Positions 8,278 to 16,498 of a stretch of DNA of 64,000 nucleotides are shown piece by piece. The notes beneath the pieces are model-generated. The model searched no databases. It worked only from the letters and a program-made list of their open reading frames with translations, and was not told the origin of the DNA. The first letter of the stretch is position 1; the number at the start of each line of letters is the position of its first letter. A program made the position numbers and the translations under genes. The DNA lies in NCBI GenBank assembly GCA_965229635.1, contig OZ245894.1:2480001-2544000 (forward strand). The letters are read 5' to 3'. This DNA is from BQJU01 sp965229635 (GTDB lineage Bacteria; Bacteroidota; Bacteroidia; Chitinophagales; Saprospiraceae).

Positions 8278-9891
8278 TTATTTGAGTAGTGATACTGATC
8301 CCGAGAACTGTCTGGTTTTACCATCATTCATCAACACTGTGGCCATATAGACATAAACCCCTGGATTAACCACACGCCCAAGGAAAGTACCATTCCATCC
8401 GGAACTGAGCGTTGGTGAGAGGTGCTGGCCCTGATAAACCAATGCTCCCCAGCGGTTGAATACTTTTAAGCTTTCAACTTCTAATAAGTCGCCGCTGCCC
8501 AATACATTAAAATAATCATTAATCCCATCGTCGTTGGGCGAAAACGCATTGGGGAAATAAACGTGGTAATAATCCAGAAACAAGGTGACGAGGCTATCAC
8601 AACCTAGCATGGAGGTCAAGGTTATCGGATAAGTTCCCGGCTGGTGGAAATTGCGATTACCCACCTGAAATTGTTCGCCTTCAAAGATGAGCGCGCTAAC
8701 CGTGTCGGATTCAAAGCCAATCACCGACAAGTCAACTTGTACAATACTGTCGCAGTTGTCCACCGTTTTTAAGGTGTCTATATAGGTGCCAGGCAAACTT
8801 AGCTGGTTCCCGTTGAAATTAATGGCTTCTCCTTCACAAATGGTTGGGGTTACAAACTCGCGATAAACGGGCTTTTGCCAATTGTAGCCCTGGCTTACAT
8901 TGCAATCTCCATCGCCCAACATGCGTACCTGATACTCTCCCTGTCCGTACATCTGGCTCAGTTGTGGAGAAGTTTCGCCAATCAGTGCGATTCCTTCCTT
9001 ATACCATTGGTAGGTTAAGTCCGGATCGAGCGGTACGTTGAGCGAAAAATCTTCCGAGCACGGATGCTCTACTTCCGAGATACGGAACGTAAATGCGCGC
9101 TCGTCAGCCAGGATCAGGTTGTCAAAAAAATAGTAGGTACTGCGATTTGCGGAGGTGTTCTGACAAGGCGGCCCGATGGCAATGGCATGCATATCCTGAT
9201 TGGGGGCTACGGTGATTTCGCCCTTTACCCAGTTGCCGGAACCCGAAAGTCGGACTGACCCCAGTTCTACCCATCCGGAACCGTTGGTAGGGCAGCCAAA
9301 GAAGTTGTTGCCGGTGCCAAATGGCAGGTTGTCACAATGAGGGGTTCCAAAGAAGGTAATATGAATAGGAGGAGACGAAAGGATATTGACAAACCCGACA
9401 TAAAATTCAAAGCGGTATTGAGTGCCCATTTCCAGAGGAGATAAGAGGCAGGCTCCGGCATATTCCTTCCATCCGGGTTGTGGATTACCCTGCTGTAAAA
9501 CCCTGCCATCCCGAAAACCTACAATACCGTCACCATCGGGGAAAGGAACCGGTGGCGGAAATTCCGGCCAGCCCATATAGCCACAGGTGTGAATATAATC
9601 AGTCGTTGCTTCTGAGGCTTGAATCCAGGTGTCGGAACAATAAAGCTGGCTTCGATCAGAAGGACAGCAGGTCATCTCTTCAAAGGATGGATTGGGAATG
9701 AGCGAAACCGGTTCCACTACCGGACAATCACAATCCGGGTCATTCAAATCGATTAACCCATCACCATCATCATCGATCGCATTGTCACAGATTTCTTCCA
9801 GCACCGAATGGCTTCCCGCAAAAAAATGAGAAAAGGGCAGCAGCCCAACGATCAGGCAGACGATGGAAAGGTGTACCGAAAGGTTCTTCAT
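8278..9891 (-). CDS. secreted protein with T9SS type B sorting domain
   Basis: A 537-residue protein with a signal peptide (residues about 1-27). It begins with a Ca-binding-like acidic segment, CDNAIDDDGDGLIDLNDPDC, common at the N terminus of Bacteroidota surface proteins. A carbohydrate-binding-like beta domain follows (about residues 50-270), then Ig-like PKD-type segments with CDSIV and GCDSLV repeats. The last 90 or so residues (VYFPNAFSPNDDGINDYF, FNRWGALVY, GWNGTFLG, NPGVYVYMA) are the gliding-motility-associated C-terminal domain, which directs T9SS type B export to the surface. The function is probably adhesion or polymer binding, inferred from domain style only. It is convergent with the SRPBCC gene with zero spacing. 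Confidence 0.9.
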   Translation of the reverse strand: MKNLSVHLSIVCLIVGLLPFSHFFAGSHSVLEEICDNAIDDDGDGLIDLNDPDCDCPVVEPVSLIPNPSFEEMTCCPSDRSQLYCSDTWIQASEATTDYIHTCGYMGWPEFPPPVPFPDGDGIVGFRDGRVLQQGNPQPGWKEYAGACLLSPLEMGTQYRFEFYVGFVNILSSPPIHITFFGTPHCDNLPFGTGNNFFGCPTNGSGWVELGSVRLSGSGNWVKGEITVAPNQDMHAIAIGPPCQNTSANRSTYYFFDNLILADERAFTFRISEVEHPCSEDFSLNVPLDPDLTYQWYKEGIALIGETSPQLSQMYGQGEYQVRMLGDGDCNVSQGYNWQKPVYREFVTPTICEGEAINFNGNQLSLPGTYIDTLKTVDNCDSIVQVDLSVIGFESDTVSALIFEGEQFQVGNRNFHQPGTYPITLTSMLGCDSLVTLFLDYYHVYFPNAFSPNDDGINDYFNVLGSGDLLEVESLKVFNRWGALVYQGQHLSPTLSSGWNGTFLGRVVNPGVYVYMATVLMNDGKTRQFSGSVSLLK

Positions 9892-10005
9892 GTGCTCAGG
9901 CGTTTTGAAAGTACGGTTAGGGCAACTAAATATACAGATTTAACAGTGCATTATCGCCTTTGTGAAAGTCTGATTTTAGCATATAGGTGACTTTAGGAAA
10001 TAAAG

Positions 10006-10035
10006 CGACCAACCTTGATTCTTCAAGGTTGGTCG
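10006..10035 (-). terminator. intrinsic terminator of the WWWT barrel protein gene
   Basis: A perfect 13-bp stem, CGACCAACCTTGA at 10006-10018 with TCAAGGTTGGTCG at 10023-10035, has a 4-base loop. On the minus strand it is followed by CTTTATTT. It lies 25 bases after the stop of the minus-strand gene ending at 10060. Confidence 0.8.
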
Positions 10036-10059
10036 ATCCTGCTCCATTTCATCAGAAAA

Positions 10060-11745
10060 CTACCGCTTTATTTTTACACCCAGGTGCACCCCTACCGATG
10101 GTTGTTTTTGCAATTCTCCTGCGGCATCTTTACTCAGGTTTAGGTGACCGCTGACTCCGGCATAAAGCCACTTATTCAGGTCGTAGTTGATGCCAGCTTC
10201 CAGTCCGGCCATCCAGGAAGTATGCTTAAACTCATAAGGTAGTGCGTACTGTTCACCTGCGAGTGCTACCTCTATATCTTCGGAGTTTATAAACTGCATA
10301 CCGCCGGAAACGCCACCGTAAAAGGCAAATCGCGCTTGAATCAGCATGTAGCGTAGGATCAGCTCCGGAGCAGAGTAATTGTACTGCGTCAATAGTTTAG
10401 CTGCATATTGCTCCGTGACGGGTTCGGAACTAAAGATGCTTAATGGCAAGCTTCCCGTAACTTCCGTTTTCTGATACCGGTAACCCAAGCCCACCAGCAG
10501 GCGATCATTTATCGGGTAAAACGCTTTTAGGTTGACATTCAGCTTTGGATTTGTCGAATAGTCTTTCACCTGCTCCTCGGCGTAAAACTCGCCGCCTAAT
10601 TTACTGTAGATGCGCTCAAACAATTCCGGATTAGTATAGATCGGTTCCAGTATGGCATCGGGGGTTGTTGGCAGGTTGGCACCGCCTTCAGGCTCATTAT
10701 TGGCTACGAATCTCGTGCCGCCTTCAAAGCGCCAGGGTTCGAGACTGACTACATGGTCGTCAAATTCGCGCCCGTCGCTAGCGTCGGCTCCTTCTTTATG
10801 TCTGGAATCATCACCAGGCGCTGCATTTGGATCACCTAAGTCAATTGGATCTGATTTGTCATCCGGATCAAAGGTGATTGGCCTGCTATCTTTGGTCCAC
10901 CACCAATTCAGTAATTTAAAGTCTTTTCCACTGCGGAGTCTGAGCTCAATATCACCATCCATTGGCATACTGCCGTTGCGGTAGTGAATGACATGGAGTT
11001 GTTCATTACTGTTCTTACATACTGACTTGCAGGGTTCATCCAGGCGATTCAGGGCCCTTTTCCTTGCTCTAGGCTGGTCAAAGGAGGGAAGGTCCTGGCA
11101 GTTGCAAGTAACCTTTTCTGTGTCCACAAAGCGACCTCCATACTTTTTTGGATTATCCGCAAGAGAGTCTTTTTTTGCATCAATCGGGTCAGGACTTACA
11201 CTGCCTTTAAATACCAGGTGAAGATCATTGACTTCATATTCTTCTGGAACCCAGCGCTCATCTTCAATTTTATAGTCCTTAATTTTGTTTTTTAACTTAA
11301 TAGACCGCACGATATCCTCACCCGGGACGATCAGACTACCTGACTGATCGCTTTTAATCTGGTCGCCCTTCTGCACATTTCCAATGCGTTTACCATCTTC
11401 CGTCCACCACCATTCACGGATTTTGATGGGACCACGGCCGTTTTTCGTGAAGATGCCGTATACCGTACCTCCATTGGGTAGTAGTTTGGTCCCCTTACGG
11501 TGTATGGCGTTGGGATCATCCTGGTTGGAGTCGTCAATGGGAAAGAAGGTGGTGATGTGGTCCTCGATTTTGGAATGAGCACCGGGTTCTTCAATATCCA
11601 CCCCTTCTTCGGTAAAGACAATGTGGATGTCATTAACCGCCTGGCCGGTATTGTTGATAAAAACGTAAGGTTTGCGAGCGGCAAAAAGGCTGGTCGAACT
11701 GATCAGCAAGATTGCCAGTAAATTGATCATTTGATTGCGTAACAT
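10060..11745 (-). CDS. exported protein with duplicated WWWT segment and C-terminal outer-membrane-barrel-like region
   Basis: A 561-residue exported protein (signal peptide about residues 1-23, ending FAARK). The N-terminal half contains two related segments. The first has VNDIHIVF near residue 38 and REWWWTEDGKRIG near 112; the second has VNDLHLVF near 174 and LNWWWTKDSRPI near 278. A Cys-containing linker with CNC and CKSVCK separates them. The C-terminal 200 residues alternate polar and aromatic strands (LLVGLGYRYQKTEV, YGGVSGGMQF, GVHLGVKIKR) and end as outer-membrane barrels do. I do not recognise the WWWT module. A plausible picture is an outer-membrane barrel carrying a duplicated soluble domain; the ligand is unknown. 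It is monocistronic with a strong terminator. Confidence 0.72.
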   Translation of the reverse strand: MLRNQMINLLAILLISSTSLFAARKPYVFINNTGQAVNDIHIVFTEEGVDIEEPGAHSKIEDHITTFFPIDDSNQDDPNAIHRKGTKLLPNGGTVYGIFTKNGRGPIKIREWWWTEDGKRIGNVQKGDQIKSDQSGSLIVPGEDIVRSIKLKNKIKDYKIEDERWVPEEYEVNDLHLVFKGSVSPDPIDAKKDSLADNPKKYGGRFVDTEKVTCNCQDLPSFDQPRARKRALNRLDEPCKSVCKNSNEQLHVIHYRNGSMPMDGDIELRLRSGKDFKLLNWWWTKDSRPITFDPDDKSDPIDLGDPNAAPGDDSRHKEGADASDGREFDDHVVSLEPWRFEGGTRFVANNEPEGGANLPTTPDAILEPIYTNPELFERIYSKLGGEFYAEEQVKDYSTNPKLNVNLKAFYPINDRLLVGLGYRYQKTEVTGSLPLSIFSSEPVTEQYAAKLLTQYNYSAPELILRYMLIQARFAFYGGVSGGMQFINSEDIEVALAGEQYALPYEFKHTSWMAGLEAGINYDLNKWLYAGVSGHLNLSKDAAGELQKQPSVGVHLGVKIKR

Positions 11746-12222
11746 GATATTTGAATTTTGTGGTTAATTAAATAATTGATACCACAAGTATAGGCCTCAA
11801 TCGGGGCAGAAATCAATTACAAATAATCGGGAAAATCGAGGGTGGGAATTGGCTGAAAGAGGATGTTTTCGGCTGATTCAAGGTATTTTGGTTTGTTTTT
11901 AAATAATTGATAATCAGTATTTTGTGTGGTTGTCTTGTGTAATTACCAAAAAATACCAAAATCCGTTGAAACGAGGTGGTAAATGGGTGTTTTTTGCTTT
12001 TAGGTGCGTGTGAAGAAGTGTGGCACGCACCTCGCTTCGCCGCAGCGGCTACGCGAAGGCAGAGAAGGACTGTAGCGGAGAGGCACGGTACGCTATCTAA
12101 AATGCATCACAGGAAATTTTACGGTGAAATAAATTCAACCTGGCCAGCATGACGTTGACATTTTTTTGGTAAAGAATAGCCACTTTCAAACTGCTCAACT
12201 TAGCAATTGAGTGCTGCATCAA
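11746..12222. other. intergenic region with one structured patch
   Basis: About 480 bases between two minus-strand genes. Apart from the structured patch at 12002-12058, listed separately, it is AT-rich. It must hold the promoter of the WWWT barrel gene at its left end. I see no gene. Confidence 0.45.
12002..12058. repeat. two adjacent GC-rich hairpins, repeat-like
   Basis: AGGTGCGTG (12002-12010) pairs with CACGCACCT (12024-12032). Immediately after it, CTTCGC (12035-12040) pairs with GCGAAG (12053-12058) around GCCGCAGCGGC, itself palindromic. The GC-rich composition stands out against the AT-rich surroundings and suggests a dispersed element fragment, not a terminator, since no T-run follows. 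Confidence 0.35.
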
Positions 12223-13290
12223 TCAGGAAAACACCACCTTCACATAGCGCTGTCCCTGCCCATCACCTATCCTCAGAAAATACATGCCCGGAGGAGCTTC
12301 ACGAATAGGTAGTTTGATCGTTTGCGGCCCGGCGACGAGCAGCGAAGTACCTGGAAAATGTTGTACTAACCTTCCATTCAGATCCAACAAGGCAAAAGAC
12401 AAGACACTGCTCTTATTTAGCGAAAGCGACACCTGCATTTCACTTCCTCGCACCGGATTGGGAAAGACACGGACATCCGAAAAGCTAAGGTCAAGTCTTG
12501 GAACTGACGTGGTGGTACAAGAGTCGTGGATGGAGATAAAATCCTGTTTGTTGGGTCCATAAAAACCGTGTTTGCTGCAATACATGTGATAGGCATCTTC
12601 GACGATCTCGGTGAGGTCGGGGCAGGGGATGGTCAAAAATTTTATATCATCAATTGTGATAATTGTAAACCTTAACTTGGCGCTAAAAACCACTACATTA
12701 CCGGGAGTGAATCCAGGGCAGATACTATAAACTTCAAAAGTATGAATGCTGTCAGTAGTAGATAACACCTGTTCCCAAAATGGTTCAGGTGTATCGCCGT
12801 TGCTGGCAGGGATTCCTCCTGGCAGGTAGGCCACATTCCAGGAGTCTACTTCGGGATTATCGTCCCATTGGAAACTCACAAAGTTGTTGTTTAAATCCAG
12901 AATTTGTAGGTTGGTAGGCGGAGGACAAAAAGGGTCAGCCTCGGTATAGTCCAGGAATAAGGTAGAGCCAAAATGCAGGCTATCATCTGTACAGCGGTTG
13001 ACCGGAAAAAGTTCGTGAAGTTGTGTTTCGAGATTGAGTGTAAGGGAATAGAAGGGTTCTACACTGGTGATCATATCCTCAAAGTTGTCGGCTCCTAGGT
13101 CATAAAAATGATTTAAGGTATAATCGGCTACATTGGTTTCAGGACTTAATGCAATGGTGATATTTGGCCCACTGCTGCCCGGTTCATAGCTATTGATGTA
13201 CAAAGTAGAGGCTTTACAGAGTAGGGTATCCTGCGCAACTGCGTTGAGAAAAAGGGTGCTCAGGATCAAGGTGGTAAGTAAAGATTTCAT
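12223..13290 (-). CDS. secreted protein with T9SS type A sorting domain
   Basis: I take the ATG at 13288-13290, which opens directly on a normal signal peptide (MKSLLTTLILSTLFLNAVAQ); an ATG seven codons earlier (13311) is possible. The product has 355 residues. The middle (after PPPTNLQILDLNNNFVSFQW) resembles a fibronectin type III domain. The last 80 residues (VRVFPNPVRGSEMQVSL, LLDLNGRLVQ, PGMYFLRIGDGQGQRYVKV) are a type A T9SS sorting domain. Function is unknown; a surface or secreted adhesin-like role is inferred from architecture. It diverges from the helical-repeat gene at 13351, with only 60 bases between starts, so the two promoters must overlap. Confidence 0.85.
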   Translation of the reverse strand: MKSLLTTLILSTLFLNAVAQDTLLCKASTLYINSYEPGSSGPNITIALSPETNVADYTLNHFYDLGADNFEDMITSVEPFYSLTLNLETQLHELFPVNRCTDDSLHFGSTLFLDYTEADPFCPPPTNLQILDLNNNFVSFQWDDNPEVDSWNVAYLPGGIPASNGDTPEPFWEQVLSTTDSIHTFEVYSICPGFTPGNVVVFSAKLRFTIITIDDIKFLTIPCPDLTEIVEDAYHMYCSKHGFYGPNKQDFISIHDSCTTTSVPRLDLSFSDVRVFPNPVRGSEMQVSLSLNKSSVLSFALLDLNGRLVQHFPGTSLLVAGPQTIKLPIREAPPGMYFLRIGDGQGQRYVKVVFS

Positions 13291-13350
13291 AACCGGGTTT
13301 TTAATCCTCATGAATTTAGGCTAAATTTCTAAGAAATTCAATCATTGCTC

Positions 13351-14820
13351 ATGCATTCGAGATTGACAGAGCTATTGCAGAGACTACCTTCATCGGAGCT
13401 TTCGAGAATTGACAAGTTTGTGAAATCTCCCTATTTCAACACGCATGAACAGATCAATTGCCTTTGGTCATTTTATAAAAAGCATCACCCTGAGTTTGCA
13501 GACAATAAATTTAATGATGAAAAAGCTTATCAGCATCTTTTTGGTAGAAAACAGGCTTTTGATCGACGCAAACTCAATCGATTGAATAGCGAATTGTACA
13601 AGCTGCTTGAGCAATACATCTGTGTGAGGGAACTTGAATCTGACCAATATGTTGAAGATGATCTATTGATAAGGTTTTTTGAAAGGGAAGGGCTTTCTGA
13701 GCATAGCTTAAGTCTCCACCAGCGATTAGAGAAAAAATTAAAGGACCACCTTGAAGGGGAAGAATTATATTCAAGAAGGTTGGCTCTGGAAAAATCTTTG
13801 TGGGCGCATTTGGTGAAAAAGGATAAGCGAACTGGAGATGTTAATCTGGAGCCTTATAATGAGGCCTTAGATATTCATTTCCTAGTTCAAAAACTGAAGA
13901 TATTGGCTTTGATGCTAAATAGGGGACAAGTGGTAAATATTAATTATGAGCTTAGTGACGTAGATGATATTATCTCCTTAGCTAGTAAAGAACAGTTCCG
14001 GAATAATCTTACAATTAAGGTTTATTTGTGTATTCTTCGATTACAATTGCAACCCAATGAGAAAGGCTTCTATTTTGAACTTAAGCAACTCCTGGAAAGT
14101 TCTGGAAAGGCCTTTAATCAAGATGAATTAAGGACATTCTTTGCGTATTTAACCAATTCAATAAAATACCATTTTAATACAGAGAGCTACGGTAAAGAGC
14201 ATTTTTCACTTTACAAGAAGCAATTAGATTTGAATCTCCTTCACTATGAGCAAAAACTGCCCCACAGTACTTATCGTAATGTAGTTTTTGCTGCTCTGGA
14301 ATCTGGAGCGTTGAAGTGGGCAGAAGGTTTTATAGAGTCTAATAAATACTGTATTATACCGAAAGACTACCAACAAGAAGCCTACCGTCTCAACCTCGCC
14401 AGCCTTCGTTATTACCAGGGGAAACTGGATGAAGCCCAGCTAATCCTGGCGCAGCTGAATCCCATAGATATTTATTATAAACTACTACAAAGAAGCCTGC
14501 AATGTCGGCTCTTTTACGAGCAAAAGGAGTTACTGTTTCTGTCAAAATTTTTGGGCTCCTTTTCAAAGTACGTACACGATCAGCAGGAAAAAATTGCAGA
14601 TGCCAAGATCGCTTCTTACCGACATTTTATCAATTACCTAAACGCGCTTATCAAGGTAATCATGGAAAGTGAAAAAGCCTGGTCGGCATTTGATCAGAAC
14701 CAACCGATTAAAGATGCTGACACAGTCGAAAAACTAGGAGAACTGCAAACCAGAATTGAAGCAGAGTCTCTTTTCTACAACAAAAAATGGCTCCTCGATC
14801 GCATTAAAAAATCGTTATAA
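13351..14820 (+). CDS. large cytoplasmic helical-repeat protein (family member 1)
   Basis: A 489-residue protein starting at the ATG 13351; an in-frame TTG two codons earlier is less likely. It has no signal peptide, no membrane segment, and is almost wholly helical, with TPR-like stretches in the second half (AYRLNLASLRYYQGKLDEAQ). The N-terminal 100 residues have the pattern L-x-x-LSxxE...F...N...L, then a basic helix (RRKLNRLNSELYKLLEQYI). The same layout and length occur in the proteins at 37321-38799 and 57953-59527, so I treat the three as one family. No enzymatic motif is visible. A scaffold role is inferred. The stop codon sits inside the left arm of the downstream terminator stem. 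Confidence 0.75.
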   Translation: MHSRLTELLQRLPSSELSRIDKFVKSPYFNTHEQINCLWSFYKKHHPEFADNKFNDEKAYQHLFGRKQAFDRRKLNRLNSELYKLLEQYICVRELESDQYVEDDLLIRFFEREGLSEHSLSLHQRLEKKLKDHLEGEELYSRRLALEKSLWAHLVKKDKRTGDVNLEPYNEALDIHFLVQKLKILALMLNRGQVVNINYELSDVDDIISLASKEQFRNNLTIKVYLCILRLQLQPNEKGFYFELKQLLESSGKAFNQDELRTFFAYLTNSIKYHFNTESYGKEHFSLYKKQLDLNLLHYEQKLPHSTYRNVVFAALESGALKWAEGFIESNKYCIIPKDYQQEAYRLNLASLRYYQGKLDEAQLILAQLNPIDIYYKLLQRSLQCRLFYEQKELLFLSKFLGSFSKYVHDQQEKIADAKIASYRHFINYLNALIKVIMESEKAWSAFDQNQPIKDADTVEKLGELQTRIEAESLFYNKKWLLDRIKKSL

Positions 14821-14864
14821 ATATCATCATTATTTTTATCATCATGATATTTATAACGATTTTT
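14807..14864. terminator. bidirectional terminator overlapping a stop codon
   Basis: A perfect 21-bp inverted repeat: left arm 14807-14827, right arm 14844-14864, loop of 16 bases. The arms begin and end in runs of A and T, so both strands get a U tail. The left arm includes the TAA stop (14818-14820) of the helical-repeat gene. It also lies about 30 bases beyond the stop of the convergent MATE gene. Confidence 0.75.
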
Positions 14865-14895
14865 GAGGTGTCACTTTCCTGCAAAATATTGCCTT

Positions 14896-16281
14896 TTACA
14901 CCTCCACTGTCTTCCATCGGCCCATTTGAAATAACCATACAGCAATGACTGACAGCATCGTCTCACTAATGGTCACCGCCCAACAGATACCCGATAGCTC
15001 CCAGCCCATCTGTACCGCCAGAAAATAGCCCAGCGGTATTTCCATAAGCCAGAAACAGATAAAGTTGATCAAGGTGGGAGTACGTGTATCGCCGGCACCA
15101 TTAAACGCCTGACTGATCACCATGCCGTAGGCAAAAAAGACGTACCCAATGGCAAAGATGCGCAAACTGCTGATGCCGTACTCCACAATCACCGGATCGA
15201 GCGTGAAAAACTGGATCAAGGGACGTGCCGCAATGAAATAGATCAATGATACGATGAATAAAAAGAGCATACTCATATTAGCCGATCGCCAGACAGAGGT
15301 AGCGGCGCGGTCGGGTTGTTTGGCGCCTAAATTCTGTCCGACCAGCGTGGCAGCTGCATTGGCCAGTCCCCAGGAGGGCAACAATGTAAAAATGATCAGC
15401 CGAATGGCAATGGTATACCCGGAGATGGCCTCACTCCCGTAGCGGGAGATGATGCGCATCAGGAAGATCCAGCTGGCTGAAGCAATGAGAAACTGCCCGG
15501 CACCGGTGGCGGCAATATTGCCCAGCTTGCGCAAAATAGTCCAGTCGGGCTTCAGTTTTTGCAGGTAAAACTTCACTGTACTGCGCCCACTCAGCAGAAT
15601 CCACAACTGAAACCCAACGCCAATACCCCTACCGATGGTTGTGGCCACAGCCGCCCCGGTCACGCCCATTTCCGGAAACGGACCATAGCCAAAAATGAAT
15701 AATGGATCGAGGATGATATTGATGATATTGGCGACCCAAAGCGATTGCATGGCAAAAGCCGCGTCGCCCGCGCCTCGAAAAATGCCGTTGAGCAGGAATA
15801 GCAACATAATCACAATATTGCTGCCAAACATGATGCGCGTATAGGTGGCTCCGGTAGAGATCAAACTTTCACTACCACCCATCATGCGCAAAATATCGGG
15901 CGCAAAGATGACCCCGGGAATGCCTAATAAAAGGGATACGGCAATGGCCAGATAGACGGCCTGTAAGACTACCTTGGAAGCCTTTTCCTTCTTACCCTCA
16001 CCAATGTAGCGCGAGATCATGGCTACCGGCGCCATACTCAAGCCAATACCAACGGAGTAGACCAGTGTAATGACAGATTCAGTAAGGCCAACAGTTGCAA
16101 TGGCATCGGCACTTACCTTGGCTACAAAGAAGGCATCCACTACGGCGAAGAGGGATTCCATGGCCATTTCCAGAATCATGGGTATGGCCAATAATACGAT
16201 GGCTTTGTTGATGCTCCCGGTGGTGTAGCTCTTTTCTTCTGAGCTCAGGGCTTCTTTAAATAGGTCGATTATCTTTTGCAT
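14896..16281 (-). CDS. MATE-family multidrug/cation antiporter
   Basis: A 461-residue inner-membrane transporter of the MATE family. Twelve hydrophobic segments in two six-helix halves can be traced, the first beginning at INKAIVLLAIPMILEMAMES (near residue 25) and the second half near TGAGQFLIASASWIFLMRII. Characteristic MATE positions are present: the P-M-I-L-E-x-x-x-x-x-L start of helix 1, the QSLWVANIINIILDPLFIFG segment with the conserved D-P, and G-V-x-G-A-A-x-A-T. Known members exchange Na+ or H+ for cationic drugs or metabolites; the substrate here cannot be predicted. It is a single gene convergent with the helical-repeat gene. Confidence 0.93.
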   Translation of the reverse strand: MQKIIDLFKEALSSEEKSYTTGSINKAIVLLAIPMILEMAMESLFAVVDAFFVAKVSADAIATVGLTESVITLVYSVGIGLSMAPVAMISRYIGEGKKEKASKVVLQAVYLAIAVSLLLGIPGVIFAPDILRMMGGSESLISTGATYTRIMFGSNIVIMLLFLLNGIFRGAGDAAFAMQSLWVANIINIILDPLFIFGYGPFPEMGVTGAAVATTIGRGIGVGFQLWILLSGRSTVKFYLQKLKPDWTILRKLGNIAATGAGQFLIASASWIFLMRIISRYGSEAISGYTIAIRLIIFTLLPSWGLANAAATLVGQNLGAKQPDRAATSVWRSANMSMLFLFIVSLIYFIAARPLIQFFTLDPVIVEYGISSLRIFAIGYVFFAYGMVISQAFNGAGDTRTPTLINFICFWLMEIPLGYFLAVQMGWELSGICWAVTISETMLSVIAVWLFQMGRWKTVEV

Positions 16282-16498
16282 GGTATATGGGTCGGGTCAT
16301 TGTAAATGAAGACTTATGCAATACAAGCGCAAAATCAAAAAAGTTCCGGGGCAGCATTTTTTGTTTTGATGCCTCTTTACTATGGATTGTGGCGTCTTCT
16401 TGACGAAATCAGGACCAGGTACTACAATTTGTCAACAAAGCCTTATTTTTGTTTGTATTAAGCCTTAATTTTCATCCGATAATCAAGCCCATAAAACT

